Source: Cellulomonas sp. NTE-D12 | GTDB taxonomy: Bacteria; Actinomycetota; Actinomycetes; Actinomycetales; Cellulomonadaceae | Assembly (NCBI RefSeq): GCF_027923705.1 | Contig: NZ_AP026442.1 | Location: 186,001 to 250,000, forward strand | Length of the DNA stretch: 64,000 nt | Reading direction: 5' to 3' | Shown: positions 1 through 8,320 of the stretch, in pieces | Position numbering within the stretch: the first letter of the stretch is position 1 | Layout: each line of letters begins with the position of its first letter | Position numbers and translations under genes: made by a program | Notes under the pieces: generated by a model | What the model saw: the letters and a program-made list of their open reading frames with translations, nothing else | Told to the model about the DNA's origin: nothing | Database searches by the model: none

Positions 1-611
1 ATGTGCCAGACGATCTTGTCCAGCCGGTTCGTCGTCACCCCGGGCGCGTCCATCGGCACCAGGTACATCGAGATCGCCTTGCGCGGGTCCTCGACCGCCG
101 GGTCCTTCGCCATCAGCAGCAGGTACTTGGACTGCAGCGCGTTGGTGATCAGCGTCTTCGTGCCGTTGAACGTCACCAGGCCGTCGTGGTGCACCGCGCT
201 GGTGGTCATCGCGGAGTTGTCCGACCCGGCGCCCGGCTCGGTGAAGCCGAGCGCGAACGGCACGTCGCCGCTGCTGAGCAGGCCCAGCACCTCCGCCTTC
301 TGCTCCTCGGAGCCGAACTCGATGATGTCCATCGCCTGCAGCAGCTCGAGGCCGTAGCCGTTGTTCAGCCCCTGCCGGGCGGTGCGGGCGGCCAGCAGCA
401 CCAGCGTGATCGCGTCGACCGGCGTGCCGCCGTACTCCTCGGGGAAGCCGAGGGACATGAAGCCCGCCTCGTGCATCGCCTTGCGGAACGACGTCGGCGG
501 CTGGTGGTGCAGGTCGAGGTCCGCGATGTACGACTCGGGGCACTCTCGCTCGAGCAGCTCGTCGAGGCTCTCGAGGAGCAGCTGCTGCTCGTCGGTCAGT
601 CCGAAGTCCAT
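1..611 (-). CDS. acyl-CoA dehydrogenase, N-terminal part (cut by window edge)
   Basis: The 203 visible codons begin MDFGLTDEQQLLLESLDEL and match the N-terminal and middle domains of acyl-CoA dehydrogenases, flavoenzymes that introduce an alpha-beta double bond into acyl-CoA and pass electrons to ETF. The flavin/substrate signature GFTEPGAGSDN lies at about residues 120-130, followed by the NGTKTLITNA strand. The C-terminal four-helix domain and catalytic base lie outside the window. The ATG at 609-611 is preceded by GGAAGG at good spacing. The gene is divergent from the CoA-transferase at 860 and shares a 248-bp control region with it, suggesting one catabolic regulon for an organic acid. 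The MDF-D/EQ start resembles CaiA-type enzymes, but the substrate cannot be read from this fragment. Confidence 0.88.
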   Translation of the reverse strand, partial: MDFGLTDEQQLLLESLDELLERECPESYIADLDLHHQPPTSFRKAMHEAGFMSLGFPEEYGGTPVDAITLVLLAARTARQGLNNGYGLELLQAMDIIEFGSEEQKAEVLGLLSSGDVPFALGFTEPGAGSDNSAMTTSAVHHDGLVTFNGTKTLITNALQSKYLLLMAKDPAVEDPRKAISMYLVPMDAPGVTTNRLDKIVWH

Positions 612-706
612 GGTCTGCCTTCCGCCGTCGGCGCGTCTGGGGGTGGTCGGGCGACCCTCACCGGGTGCCGCACGGCGATCGTCGGCCCGGCCCACGGGCG
701 CGCACC

Positions 707-784
707 AAGGACGATGGTCCCCGTTACGGACGACACGGGTCCGAATTTAGGGCCGGTGTGGCACGCGGAAGGACGATGGTCCTT
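707..784. promoter_or_regulatory. twin operator-like repeat in divergent control region
   Basis: AAGGACGATGGTCC occurs at 707-720 and again at 769-782. The second copy extends to AAGGACGATGGTCCTT (769-784), with perfect 6-bp inverted arms AAGGAC/GTCCTT around GATG. Centre spacing is about 62 bp, six helical turns. This is the layout expected for a dimeric repressor acting on both divergent transcripts. No regulator gene adjoins it within the window. Confidence 0.55.
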
Positions 785-793
785 TTTGCCGAC

Positions 794-825
794 GATCCGC
801 GTCCGGAATCGTGATCCGCGTCCGG
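794..825. repeat. 13-bp direct repeat upstream of CoA-transferase
   Basis: GATCCGCGTCCGG occurs at 794-806 and 813-825, 19 bp apart start to start, just upstream of the ribosome-binding site of the CoA-transferase. It could be a second regulator site or a local duplication. No further copy was noticed. Confidence 0.5.
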
Positions 826-859
826 CGGGACCGTCCGCGGGTTGACGAAGGAGTGCGAC

Positions 860-2437
860 GTGGCACAGGTGATCACGGCAGCCCAGGCGGCCGCGCTGCT
901 GAAGGACGGCGACACCGTCGCACTGAGCGGGTTCGGCCTGGCCTGCGTCAACGAGGAGACGATGTCCGCCGTCGAGGCCCGGTTCCTCGCCGAGGCGCAC
1001 CCCCGCGACCTGACCGTGATCCACGCGAGCGCCGTCGGCAACCGTCGCGACAAGGGCATGAGCCACTGGGCGCACCAGGGTCTGATCAAGCGCTGGATGG
1101 GCGGCATCGCCATCGCCTCGCCCGCGCTGGCGAACCTGATCGGCGCCGACGGCTGCGAGGCCTACAACCTCCCGCAGGGCGTGATCTGCCAGCTGTACCG
1201 CGAGGTCGCGGCGAAGCGTCCCGGCGTGATCACCAAGGTGGGTCTCGGCACGTTCGTCGACCCGCGCGTCGAGGGTGCCCGGATGTCCCCGTCCTCCACG
1301 GACGACTACGTCCAGCTGCTCGAGCTGGGCGGCGAGGAGTGGCTGTTCTACCCGTCGTTCCCCATCACGGTCGGGCTGATCCGCGGCACGGTGGCCGACG
1401 AGCGCGGCAACCTGACCCTCGAGCACGAGGGCCTGAAGATGGAGGTGCTCCCCATCGCGCAGGCCGTGCGCAACAGCGGCGGCATCGTGATCGCCCAGGT
1501 GGAGTCGATCGCGCAGGCGGGCAGCCTCGACCCGAACCTGGTCAAGGTGCCGGGCATCCTCGTCGACTACCTCGTCGTCTCCGAGCCGGAGAACCACTTC
1601 CAGACGGAGAACACCCACTACAACCCCTCGTTCTCCGGTCAGCTGCGCGTGCCGCTGTCCGGCGTCGAGTCCATCCCCCTCAGCGAGCGCAAGGTGATCG
1701 CCCGACGCTGCGCGATGGAGCTGCGTCCCGGTGCGGTGCTGAACCTCGGCGTCGGCATCCCGTGCGACGTCGGCACGGTGGTGGCCGAGGAGGGCCTGAG
1801 CGACCAGATCATGCTGACCACCGAGGCCGGCGCGATCGGCGGTGTGCCGGCCGGCCTGAAGGACTTCGGCCACGCGTACAACCCCGAGGCCCTGGTCGAC
1901 ATGCACGCGCAGTTCGACTTCTACGACGGCGGCGGCCTGGACTGCGCGGTGCTGGGCCTGGCGCAGACCGACCAGCACGGGAACGTCAACGTCTCCAAGT
2001 TCGGCGTGCGGGTGGCCGGCTGCGGCGGGTTCATCAACATCTGCCAGTCCGCCAAGACGCTGATCTTCGCGGGGACGTTCACCGCCGGCGGGCTCGACGT
2101 CGTCGTCGCCGACGGCCGGCTGGAGGTCCGCACCGAGGGCAAGGCGCGCAAGTTCCTCGCCGACGTCGAGCAGATCACCTTCTCCGGCCCGTACTCCCGC
2201 GAGCGCGACCAGCGGGTGCTGTACGTCACCGAGCGGGCGGTGTTCGAGCTGCTCGACGGCGTGATGACGCTCATCGAGATCGCACCCGGCGTCGACCTGC
2301 AGCGGGACGTCCTCGACCTCATGGACTTCACCCCGGCGGTGTCCCCGGACCTGGCCGAGATGCCTGCCGGGCTGTTCGCCGAGGTGTGGGGCGGTCTGGG
2401 CGCCACCGCGGGCGTCCCCGAGCCCGCCCTCGGCTGA
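860..2437 (+). CDS. acetate/propionate/3-oxoacid family CoA-transferase
   Basis: This 525-residue protein joins the alpha and beta halves of family I CoA-transferases in one chain, as in YdiF/propionate CoA-transferase. It moves CoA between an acyl-CoA and a free carboxylate through a glutamyl-CoA intermediate. The likely catalytic Glu is at about residue 322 in TTEAGAIGG, and the glycine-rich GVGIP stretch lies shortly before it. An upstream in-frame TTG at 842 is possible, but GTG 860 is preferred because AAGGAG (848-853) sits six bases before it. It is followed by an organic-acid carrier and an acyl-CoA ligase, so it probably activates the imported acid with acetyl-CoA as donor. The acid itself is not identifiable. 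Confidence 0.87.
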   Translation: MAQVITAAQAAALLKDGDTVALSGFGLACVNEETMSAVEARFLAEAHPRDLTVIHASAVGNRRDKGMSHWAHQGLIKRWMGGIAIASPALANLIGADGCEAYNLPQGVICQLYREVAAKRPGVITKVGLGTFVDPRVEGARMSPSSTDDYVQLLELGGEEWLFYPSFPITVGLIRGTVADERGNLTLEHEGLKMEVLPIAQAVRNSGGIVIAQVESIAQAGSLDPNLVKVPGILVDYLVVSEPENHFQTENTHYNPSFSGQLRVPLSGVESIPLSERKVIARRCAMELRPGAVLNLGVGIPCDVGTVVAEEGLSDQIMLTTEAGAIGGVPAGLKDFGHAYNPEALVDMHAQFDFYDGGGLDCAVLGLAQTDQHGNVNVSKFGVRVAGCGGFINICQSAKTLIFAGTFTAGGLDVVVADGRLEVRTEGKARKFLADVEQITFSGPYSRERDQRVLYVTERAVFELLDGVMTLIEIAPGVDLQRDVLDLMDFTPAVSPDLAEMPAGLFAEVWGGLGATAGVPEPALG

Positions 2438-2465
2438 GCCCCCACAGCTTCGAACCGACCCCATC

Positions 2466-2487
2466 GTGCGGGCGCCGTCGCCCGCAC
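2466..2487 (+). terminator. intergenic hairpin between CoA-transferase and MFS gene
   Basis: GTGCGGGC (2466-2473) and GCCCGCAC (2480-2487) form a perfect 8-bp stem with a 6-nt loop in the 68-bp gap between the two genes. There is no U-tract, so it may be an attenuator or an mRNA-processing or stability element inside the operon rather than a full stop. Confidence 0.4.
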
Positions 2488-2505
2488 CTCTCGAAAGGGC
2501 ACGTG

Positions 2506-3786
2506 ATGTCCAACCAACCGGCGCCCACCCTGAACAGGTGGACCGTCCTGACCGGCTCGGTGCTGGTCCTGCTGTGCACAGGCGCCATCTATGCGTTCTC
2601 CGTGTTCGCCGGCCCCCTGACCGCCGGCCACGGCTGGACGATGTCCCAGGTGATGCTGGCGTTCACCATCAACGGCGCCGTCGCCCCGATCCCCATGATC
2701 CTGGGCGGCTACATCATCGACCGCGGAGGCGCCCGGTGGGCGATCCTCTTCGGCGCGATCCTGTTCGCGCTCGGGTTCGTGCTCACCGGCACGGCCACCA
2801 CGCTGACGCAGCTGTACCTGTACTACGGCCTGGTCGCCGGGCTGGGCCAGGGCTTCGCGTACTCCGGCTGCCTGAACAACACGATCAAGCTGTTCCCGGA
2901 CCGCCGCGGCTTCGCGGCCGGCGTCATCACGGCGGGCATGGGTGCCGGCTCGGTGATCGCGGCACCGGTGGCGCAGTCGATCGTCAAGAGCAACGGTCCC
3001 GGCGCCGCCTTCGTGCGGATGGGCCTGGTCTACGCGGTCGTCGTGGTGATCGGTGCGCTGCTGGTCCGGCCGGCCCCCGTCGGCTACAAGCCGGCGGGGT
3101 GGACGCCGCCCGCCGGCGCTCCCGCGGTGGAGAACCGGACGTGGCGGGACATGCTCGGCAAGCCGACGTTCTACCTGATCTTCGTGATGCTCGGTGCCGG
3201 CGCGTTCTCCGGCCTGATGATCGCCTCGCAGCTGTCGCCGATCGCGCAGACCAGCATGTTCGGCATCACGGCCGGCACCGCGGCGGTGCTCGTCTCGGTC
3301 TACTCGATCTGCAACGCCCTGGGCCGCTTCGGCTGGGGCGCCGTGTCCGACCGACTTGGGTACACCACGGCGGTGGCGTTCATCTACGGGCTGGTCGCCG
3401 TGTCCTTCCTGGTGATGCTGACCGTGCACTCGACCGTCGGGTTCGTCATCGGCATCGTCGGCCTCGGCCTGTGCTTCGGCGGCGTGATGGGCGTGTTCCC
3501 CGCGCTGACGATGAAGACCTACGGCCCGCGGTTCCAGGGGGTCAACTACGGGATCATGTTCACCGCGTACTCGATCGCCGCGTACTTCGGGCCGAAGATC
3601 GGCGCGAGCCTCGGCAAGTGGAACCCCAAGCACCCCGGCAGCGGTGACTACACGCAGCCGTTCGTCATCGCGATCGTCGTGACGCTGGTGGGTCTCGGCC
3701 TGACCCTGGCGCTCGCGCGGATGACGGCGTCGAAGACCGCGGCCGTGGCTGCCGCGGAGCCGAACCGCGTCGGCGCGGGCTCCTGA
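2506..3786 (+). CDS. MFS transporter, OFA (oxalate/formate antiporter) family
   Basis: The 426-residue protein has about 12 hydrophobic segments. Its start, NRW..L.GSVLVLLCTGAIYAFS, is typical of the OFA branch of the major facilitator superfamily, which carries small carboxylates such as oxalate, formate, lactate or pyruvate. The loop between TM2 and TM3 reads GGYIIDRGGAR, a motif-A variant. ATG 2506 follows an AAAGGG ribosome-binding site. Its place between a CoA-transferase and an acyl-CoA ligase suggests uptake of the acid that those enzymes activate, or exchange with its product. The C-terminal tail after TM12 is short, Ala-rich and cytoplasmic. Confidence 0.85.
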   Translation: MSNQPAPTLNRWTVLTGSVLVLLCTGAIYAFSVFAGPLTAGHGWTMSQVMLAFTINGAVAPIPMILGGYIIDRGGARWAILFGAILFALGFVLTGTATTLTQLYLYYGLVAGLGQGFAYSGCLNNTIKLFPDRRGFAAGVITAGMGAGSVIAAPVAQSIVKSNGPGAAFVRMGLVYAVVVVIGALLVRPAPVGYKPAGWTPPAGAPAVENRTWRDMLGKPTFYLIFVMLGAGAFSGLMIASQLSPIAQTSMFGITAGTAAVLVSVYSICNALGRFGWGAVSDRLGYTTAVAFIYGLVAVSFLVMLTVHSTVGFVIGIVGLGLCFGGVMGVFPALTMKTYGPRFQGVNYGIMFTAYSIAAYFGPKIGASLGKWNPKHPGSGDYTQPFVIAIVVTLVGLGLTLALARMTASKTAAVAAAEPNRVGAGS

Positions 3787-3811
3787 GCCGGCACGCGCCG
3801 AACGAAGCCGT

Positions 3812-3844
3812 CGGGGTGCGCGGAGTCTCCCCCCGCGCACCCCG
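3812..3844 (+). terminator. 12-bp GC hairpin abutting acyl-CoA ligase gene
   Basis: CGGGGTGCGCGG (3812-3823) and CCGCGCACCCCG (3833-3844) pair perfectly across a 9-nt loop. The stem ends 18 bases before the chosen ATG of the next gene. It probably terminates or attenuates the CoA-transferase/MFS transcript, and it could limit translation of the ligase by structure near its ribosome-binding site. No U-tract follows. Confidence 0.6.
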
Positions 3845-3862
3845 ATGACCGACGGAGGACAG

Positions 3863-5362
3863 ATGGGCCCGGACCTGAGCCTTGCGGCGGCGGTGGCCGC
3901 CCGGGCGCTCGACGGTCCGCACCGCGTCGCCACGGTGGACGACCAGGACGCGACGCTCACGTTCGCCGAGCTGGACCGTGCCGCGGCCGGCCTCGCCGCC
4001 ACCCTCGCCGATGCCGGGGTGGCGGCGGGCGACCGCGTCGCCTGGGCGGGCCGCAACCATCCCGGTCTGCTGATCACGTTGCTGGCGGCCCAGCGCCTCG
4101 GTGCCGTGCTCGTCCCGCTCAGCTTCCGCGCAGCACCCGGCGAGACCGCCGAGATGGTGCAGTGGTGCGGCGCTCGCGTCGTCGTCGGGCTCGAGGCCGC
4201 GGCGGAGCAGCTGGCGGACCTCCCGTCGTCCGTCACCACCCTGCGCTGGGGCGCGGAGCTGGTGAACCGGCCGGGACCCGCGCGACCGCGGGCCGCCGCA
4301 CCGGACGACCTCGCGGTGCTGCTGCACTCGTCCGGCACGTCCGGCAGGCCCAAGGCGGTGATGCTGAGCCACGCCAACCTCTGGTGGAGCGCCCGCAACC
4401 TCGAGGCGGTCCTCGACCTGCACCGGGCCGACGTGACGCTGGCCGTCGCCCCGCTGTTCCACGTCGGCGGCCTGAACTGCTTCACCCTGGCGACGCTCGC
4501 GCGGGGCGGCACGGTGCTGCTGCGCGCCGGCTTCGGCCCGGCGCGCACGCTGGCCGACCTCGCGTCGCGCGTGACCACCGTGTTCGGCGTCCCCGCGATG
4601 TACGAGGCGGTCGCGCGGCAACCCGGCTTCGCCACTGCGGACCTCTCCGGCGTCCGGGCGGCGATCGTCGGCGGCGCCGCCGTCCGCCCACAGCTCCTCG
4701 AGGCCTACCGGGCCCGCGGCCTCGCGCTGTTGCCGTCCTGGGGCATGACCGAGGCGGCGCCCTGCGGGACGGTGCTGCCGGCGGCGTGGGTGGCCGCCAA
4801 GCCGACCTCCGTGGGACTGCCGCTGCCCTACCTCCGCGTCGAGCTGCACCACCCGGAGACCGAGCAGCCGGTGACGGGCGTCGGCTGCCCGGGGGAGATC
4901 TGGCTGAGCGGCCCGCAGGTGACCGCCGGCTACTGGGCCGATCCCGAGGCGACGGCCCGTGCCGTCCGCGGCGGCTGGTTCCGCACCGGCGACCTCGCCG
5001 CGTGGGACGACGACGGGTGCCTGCGGCTGGTGGGACGGCTCTCCGAGGTGGTGAACTCCGGCGGCGAGAAGATCTGCCCCGGCGAGGTCGAGGCCGCGCT
5101 GATGCCGCTGGCCGAGGCCCGCGACTGCGAGCTCGTGGTGCTCGGCGTCCCGGACGCGACGTGGGGCGAGGTGGTGGTCGTCGTCGCGGAGTGCCGCTCG
5201 CAGCCGGCCCCCACGCTCGACGACGTGCGCGCGGCGGCCGGTGCCTCGGTCGCCCGGTTCAAGCTGCCGAAGCACCTGCTGGTGGTCGACGCGCTGCCGC
5301 GCACGCCGACCGGCAAGGTGGACCGCCGCGCGCTGACCGAGCTGGCGCAGCGCCGGCTCTGA
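3863..5362 (+). CDS. AMP-dependent acyl-CoA synthetase (ligase)
   Basis: This 499-residue ANL-superfamily enzyme activates a carboxylate with ATP to an acyl-adenylate and then to acyl-CoA. Visible core motifs are the phosphate loop SSGTSGRPKAV (about residue 156), GMTEAAPCGT (about 293), YW.DP...GGWFRTGDLA (about 375), the hinge LVGRLSEVVNSGGEKI and PRTPTGKVDRR with the C-terminal catalytic Lys (about 488). ATG 3863 has GGAGGA just upstream, whereas the in-frame ATG at 3845 has no ribosome-binding site and touches a hairpin. It shares the catabolic cluster with the acyl-CoA dehydrogenase and CoA-transferase. Sequence type and context suggest a short- or medium-chain acid, but specificity is unknown. 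Confidence 0.9.
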   Translation: MGPDLSLAAAVAARALDGPHRVATVDDQDATLTFAELDRAAAGLAATLADAGVAAGDRVAWAGRNHPGLLITLLAAQRLGAVLVPLSFRAAPGETAEMVQWCGARVVVGLEAAAEQLADLPSSVTTLRWGAELVNRPGPARPRAAAPDDLAVLLHSSGTSGRPKAVMLSHANLWWSARNLEAVLDLHRADVTLAVAPLFHVGGLNCFTLATLARGGTVLLRAGFGPARTLADLASRVTTVFGVPAMYEAVARQPGFATADLSGVRAAIVGGAAVRPQLLEAYRARGLALLPSWGMTEAAPCGTVLPAAWVAAKPTSVGLPLPYLRVELHHPETEQPVTGVGCPGEIWLSGPQVTAGYWADPEATARAVRGGWFRTGDLAAWDDDGCLRLVGRLSEVVNSGGEKICPGEVEAALMPLAEARDCELVVLGVPDATWGEVVVVVAECRSQPAPTLDDVRAAAGASVARFKLPKHLLVVDALPRTPTGKVDRRALTELAQRRL

Positions 5363-5412
5363 GCCGGCCGGGTGGGGGTCTCGCATCGCACGGGACCGAC
5401 CACCGGGGTCAC

Positions 5413-5913
5413 TCACACCTCCCGCAGCACCTCGCGGGCGAACCGCAGCGACCGCTCCCGCAGACCCTCGATGCGCCGCCGCACCACCCCGGCGGGGTCC
5501 TGGCCGGCCTCGATGATCGTCGGGCGCCGCCGCACGTTGCGCGAGCACTCGAACCGGGTGCAGATCAGCGTGCCGATGGTGTCGCCCCTGCGGCCGGCGG
5601 CCCCGGCCCGGCGGGCGACGTACAGCGACACGTCGTCGGTGGCCGTCACGTCCTCGCACCACGCGCAGACGGCGCGGCGCCGGGAGCCGGGGTCGTCGGG
5701 CGCCCGCAGCGCGACGCCGACCAGCGCGTCGTCGACGGTGAGCACGACGTAGGCGCGCAGCGGTGCCTTGCGGTCCACCCAGCCCAGGTAGTCGAGGCGG
5801 TCCCAGGCCTCGGGAGTCAGGCCGGACAGGTCGGGGAGGGTTACCTGCGACGCCTCGCGGCGCGAGCAGTTGACGAAGGACGAGCGGATCTGGGACTCGG
5901 TCAGGGGGTTCAC
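5413..5913 (-). CDS. FBP (EF-G-binding, FusB/FusC-like) zinc-finger protein
   Basis: This 166-residue protein has the C-terminal treble-clef zinc finger of the FBP/EF-G-binding family, with candidate ligands Cys83 and Cys86 (CAWC) and Cys118 and Cys123 (CTRFEC). FusB-type members bind elongation factor G and release it from stalled ribosomes, giving fusidic-acid protection. Chromosomal actinobacterial homologues are poorly characterised, so that role is inferred from the family. The reading frame continues upstream to 6189, but that part is low-complexity Arg/Pro/Ala. GTG 5913 (MNPLTESQIRSSF) is chosen because the conserved domain starts there. The gene stands alone and is convergent with the ligase gene. 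Confidence 0.75.
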   Translation of the reverse strand: MNPLTESQIRSSFVNCSRREASQVTLPDLSGLTPEAWDRLDYLGWVDRKAPLRAYVVLTVDDALVGVALRAPDDPGSRRRAVCAWCEDVTATDDVSLYVARRAGAAGRRGDTIGTLICTRFECSRNVRRRPTIIEAGQDPAGVVRRRIEGLRERSLRFAREVLREV

Positions 5914-6241
5914 GGCTCTCGGCTCTCGTGCGACGGGGAGCCGTCGACACCGGCTGCCGCACGACGAGGTGGTCGCCAGGCGGGCGGGTCGACGGCGAAG
6001 GACGAGGGCCCGCCGAGGGTGCGCCGAGCGCGCCGGACCGTGCGGTCCGACGGGGTTGCTGCCGTGAGGCGTCAGGCGTTCCGGGCGGGCGTCCGGCCCA
6101 GGCCCGAGCAGGCCGCGACGGCCGCCCCGCTTCCCCGCTGCATCGTGATGCGCTCCGTGCTCACCGGCCGCCGGCTGCTCCCGCGGCACATCCGCCCGCC
6201 ATGGTGCGACGCCGCCGGGCGCCGGGGCAAGCCGATTCGTC
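5914..6241. other. 328-bp gap between FBP and ClC genes
   Basis: No convincing gene lies here. Two short palindromes are visible: CGGACCG/CGGTCCG at 6034-6049 with a 2-nt centre, and GCATCGTGATGC near 6140. Either could be an operator or hairpin upstream of the FBP gene, which is transcribed leftward. Open frames here are Arg/Pro-rich shadows. Confidence 0.4.
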
Positions 6242-7834
6242 CTATGCCTGGCCGGTGCCCGGCTCGTGCCGGAACAGGTCGCGCACCCGCTGCCGGGCGC
6301 GGACGTCCTCGCCGCTCGGGTCCAGCTGCACCACCAGGTGCACGTAGTCGCCGGGCAGCAGGATCGACCGCGACGTCGGCGCGTAGTCGTGCATCGAGCG
6401 GCGCAGGCGCACCACCCGGGTGCCCGCCGGCAGGTCGAGCTCGGCGATGCGGTGCCCGGCCGCCGCGCTGCCGAGCTCGACGGCCAGCTCGATCGTCGCG
6501 TCCTCGTCGTACGGCTGGCCGGGGGTGCCCGCCGCCAGGCCGGCGGCGGGCCCGGCCGACGGACCGGCTGCGAGGAACCGGTGCAGCAGCACGTCGTAGA
6601 TCGGCTTGCCGCGCAGCAGGTCGGCGGTCAGCAGCGCCAGCAGCACGCAGCCGGCGACGGGCAGCGTGTGCACCACGCGACCGGACATCTCGGCGACCAG
6701 CAGGATGCTGGTGATCGGCGCCTGCACGCTGGCCGCGAGCACACCCGCCATCGCGCACAGCGCCAGCGTCGGCACGTAGGCGTGCGGCAGCCCGGCGTGC
6801 CCGGCGGCCAGGGCGAACGCACTTCCGGTCAGCGCCCCGACGGCGAGGATCGGCATGAAGATGCCGCCGGGCGTCCCGCTGCCGAAGCTGGTCGACGTGA
6901 ACAGCAGCTTGACGACCAGCAGCACCAGCACCAGGCCCAGCCCGCCGCTGACCGTCTCGGCGAACCGGATCAGGTCCTCGCCGCCACCCAGCACCTGCGG
7001 CAGCGCGAGGCCGACGGGCAGCGCCAGCACCATGGCGAGCACCGGCCGCCACCGAGCCGGCACCCGCCGGTAGGCCGTCTGCGAGCCGAGCAGCGCCCGG
7101 TTGGTCACCACCCCGACGGCGCCGGCGACCGGACCCAGCAGCACCACCCAGAGGTACAGGTGCACCGGCAGCACGGGCACGGCGCCGAAGTCGAGCACCG
7201 GCTGCAGCCCGAACACCACGGACGACACCACGTCGGACGTCAGCGCCGCGGAGGCGGCCGTCAGCAGGACCGCCGGCGAGAAGCTCCGGTGCAGCTCCTC
7301 CAGCGCGAACACGGTCCCGGACAGCGGCGCGCTGAAGGCTGCCGACAGGCCCGCCGCAGCGCCGGCCGTCACCAGGTGGTCACGCTCCAGCCGGGTCGCG
7401 CCCACGGCAGCAGTCACCGCCTGGGCCGCCCCGGCACCGATCTGGATCGACGGCCCCTCGCGGCCGAGCGACAGACCGGCCAGCGACCCGAGCGCCCCGC
7501 CGACGAACCGCACCACCAGCACACCGGCGGCCCGCACCCGCAGCCCGTACAGCACCATGCCCTTGACCTGCGGGATCCCGCTGCCCGTCGCCGCCGGCAC
7601 CCGCCGCAGCGCGGCGGCGATCACCAGGGCCGCGGCCACGGCGGCGGCCAGCCACAGCGGCACCAGCACCGGCTGCTGCGCGAGCCGCAGGTACACCCGG
7701 CGCGCGACGCCGACGCCGGCACCGAGCAGCGCCCGGTAGGCCACCACCAGCAGGCCCGCGACCAGGCCGGTCAGCACGGCACGCCACACCAGCCGCCACG
7801 TGGCGACGTCGCGGGGGGACAGCTGCAGCCGCAC
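6242..7834 (-). CDS. ClC-family chloride/proton exchanger with C-terminal TrkA_C domain
   Basis: The 530-residue membrane protein shows the ClC selectivity-filter motifs GSGIP, GREGP and GSGTPGGIFMP, plus a late Tyr in GKPIY. The Glu in GREGP is the external gating glutamate, and EEL in FALEELHRSF places an acidic residue at the internal proton site. Together these favour Cl-/H+ exchange over a pure channel. After the last membrane segment there is a TrkA_C-like cytosolic domain (about residues 445-515), often a ligand-sensing module. GTG 7834 is preferred over GTG 7846 because GGGAGG overlaps the latter and is well spaced from the former. Members of this type act in acid resistance or ion balance. 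Confidence 0.9.
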   Translation of the reverse strand: MRLQLSPRDVATWRLVWRAVLTGLVAGLLVVAYRALLGAGVGVARRVYLRLAQQPVLVPLWLAAAVAAALVIAAALRRVPAATGSGIPQVKGMVLYGLRVRAAGVLVVRFVGGALGSLAGLSLGREGPSIQIGAGAAQAVTAAVGATRLERDHLVTAGAAAGLSAAFSAPLSGTVFALEELHRSFSPAVLLTAASAALTSDVVSSVVFGLQPVLDFGAVPVLPVHLYLWVVLLGPVAGAVGVVTNRALLGSQTAYRRVPARWRPVLAMVLALPVGLALPQVLGGGEDLIRFAETVSGGLGLVLVLLVVKLLFTSTSFGSGTPGGIFMPILAVGALTGSAFALAAGHAGLPHAYVPTLALCAMAGVLAASVQAPITSILLVAEMSGRVVHTLPVAGCVLLALLTADLLRGKPIYDVLLHRFLAAGPSAGPAAGLAAGTPGQPYDEDATIELAVELGSAAAGHRIAELDLPAGTRVVRLRRSMHDYAPTSRSILLPGDYVHLVVQLDPSGEDVRARQRVRDLFRHEPGTGQA

Positions 7835-7998
7835 GGCGCAGGTCACCTCCCAGGGGGCCGACGGCGGGTGCGGGTGTCGGCGGTGCGAATCATCCCACCT
7901 CCACCCGTTCGCCTCACGTCGGGTGGCGCGTGAAGCCCTCTCCGGCGACTAGCCTTGACTCGGGCCGCCGTGCGGCGTGCCCTCGGACCCCGACCGGG

Positions 7999-8044
7999 GA
8001 GGTGAGCCCTCGTGGACCCAGGCAGTACTCGACGGGCTCGCCTC
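7999..8044 (+). promoter_or_regulatory. leader hairpin upstream of Mg-type transporter operon
   Basis: The 486-bp gap between divergent genes (7835-8320) holds no clear ORF of its own. GAGGTGAGCCC (7999-8009) and GGGCTCGCCTC (8034-8044) pair over 11 bp (one G-U) around a 24-nt loop, followed by further GC-rich stems. A long structured 5' leader before a divalent-metal transporter suggests riboregulation. The AGGTGAG string recalls part of the M-box, but the rest of the M-box core is not seen. Confidence 0.35.
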
Positions 8045-8320
8045 GCAGCGGTCGCGCTCCGCACCTCCCGGATCTGATCCCGGACGGCCGGGCGCCGTCG
8101 CACGTGGCGGGCTCACGCGCTCGTCGACGTCGTCGAGCGGGTCGGAGCGCCGGCAGCATCGCCGCGCCCCGTCGTCGTGCCCTCCCGCGGCTCCCGTGAC
8201 ACGCGTCCCGTCACCTGTCAGCACAGCCCCGCCCTGCGTGAACGCGGCCTGCGTGCCTGCCCGCGCCTCGCACGCGCACCCACGCCTCTCGGCCGGGCTG
8301 CCGAACGTTCGGAGTGCCCC

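Noticed and set aside
842..859. Earlier TTG start for the CoA-transferase
   Set aside because: It would place the AAGGAG ribosome-binding site inside the gene. GTG 860 is well spaced from that site.
596..2464. 622-codon minus-strand frame opposite the CoA-transferase
   Set aside because: Repetitive Gly/His/Arg composition and no motif, while the plus strand has a clear CoA-transferase.
7999..8044. M-box riboswitch
   Set aside because: AGGTGAG is present, but the other M-box core segments are not recognisable, so only an unnamed structured leader is claimed.
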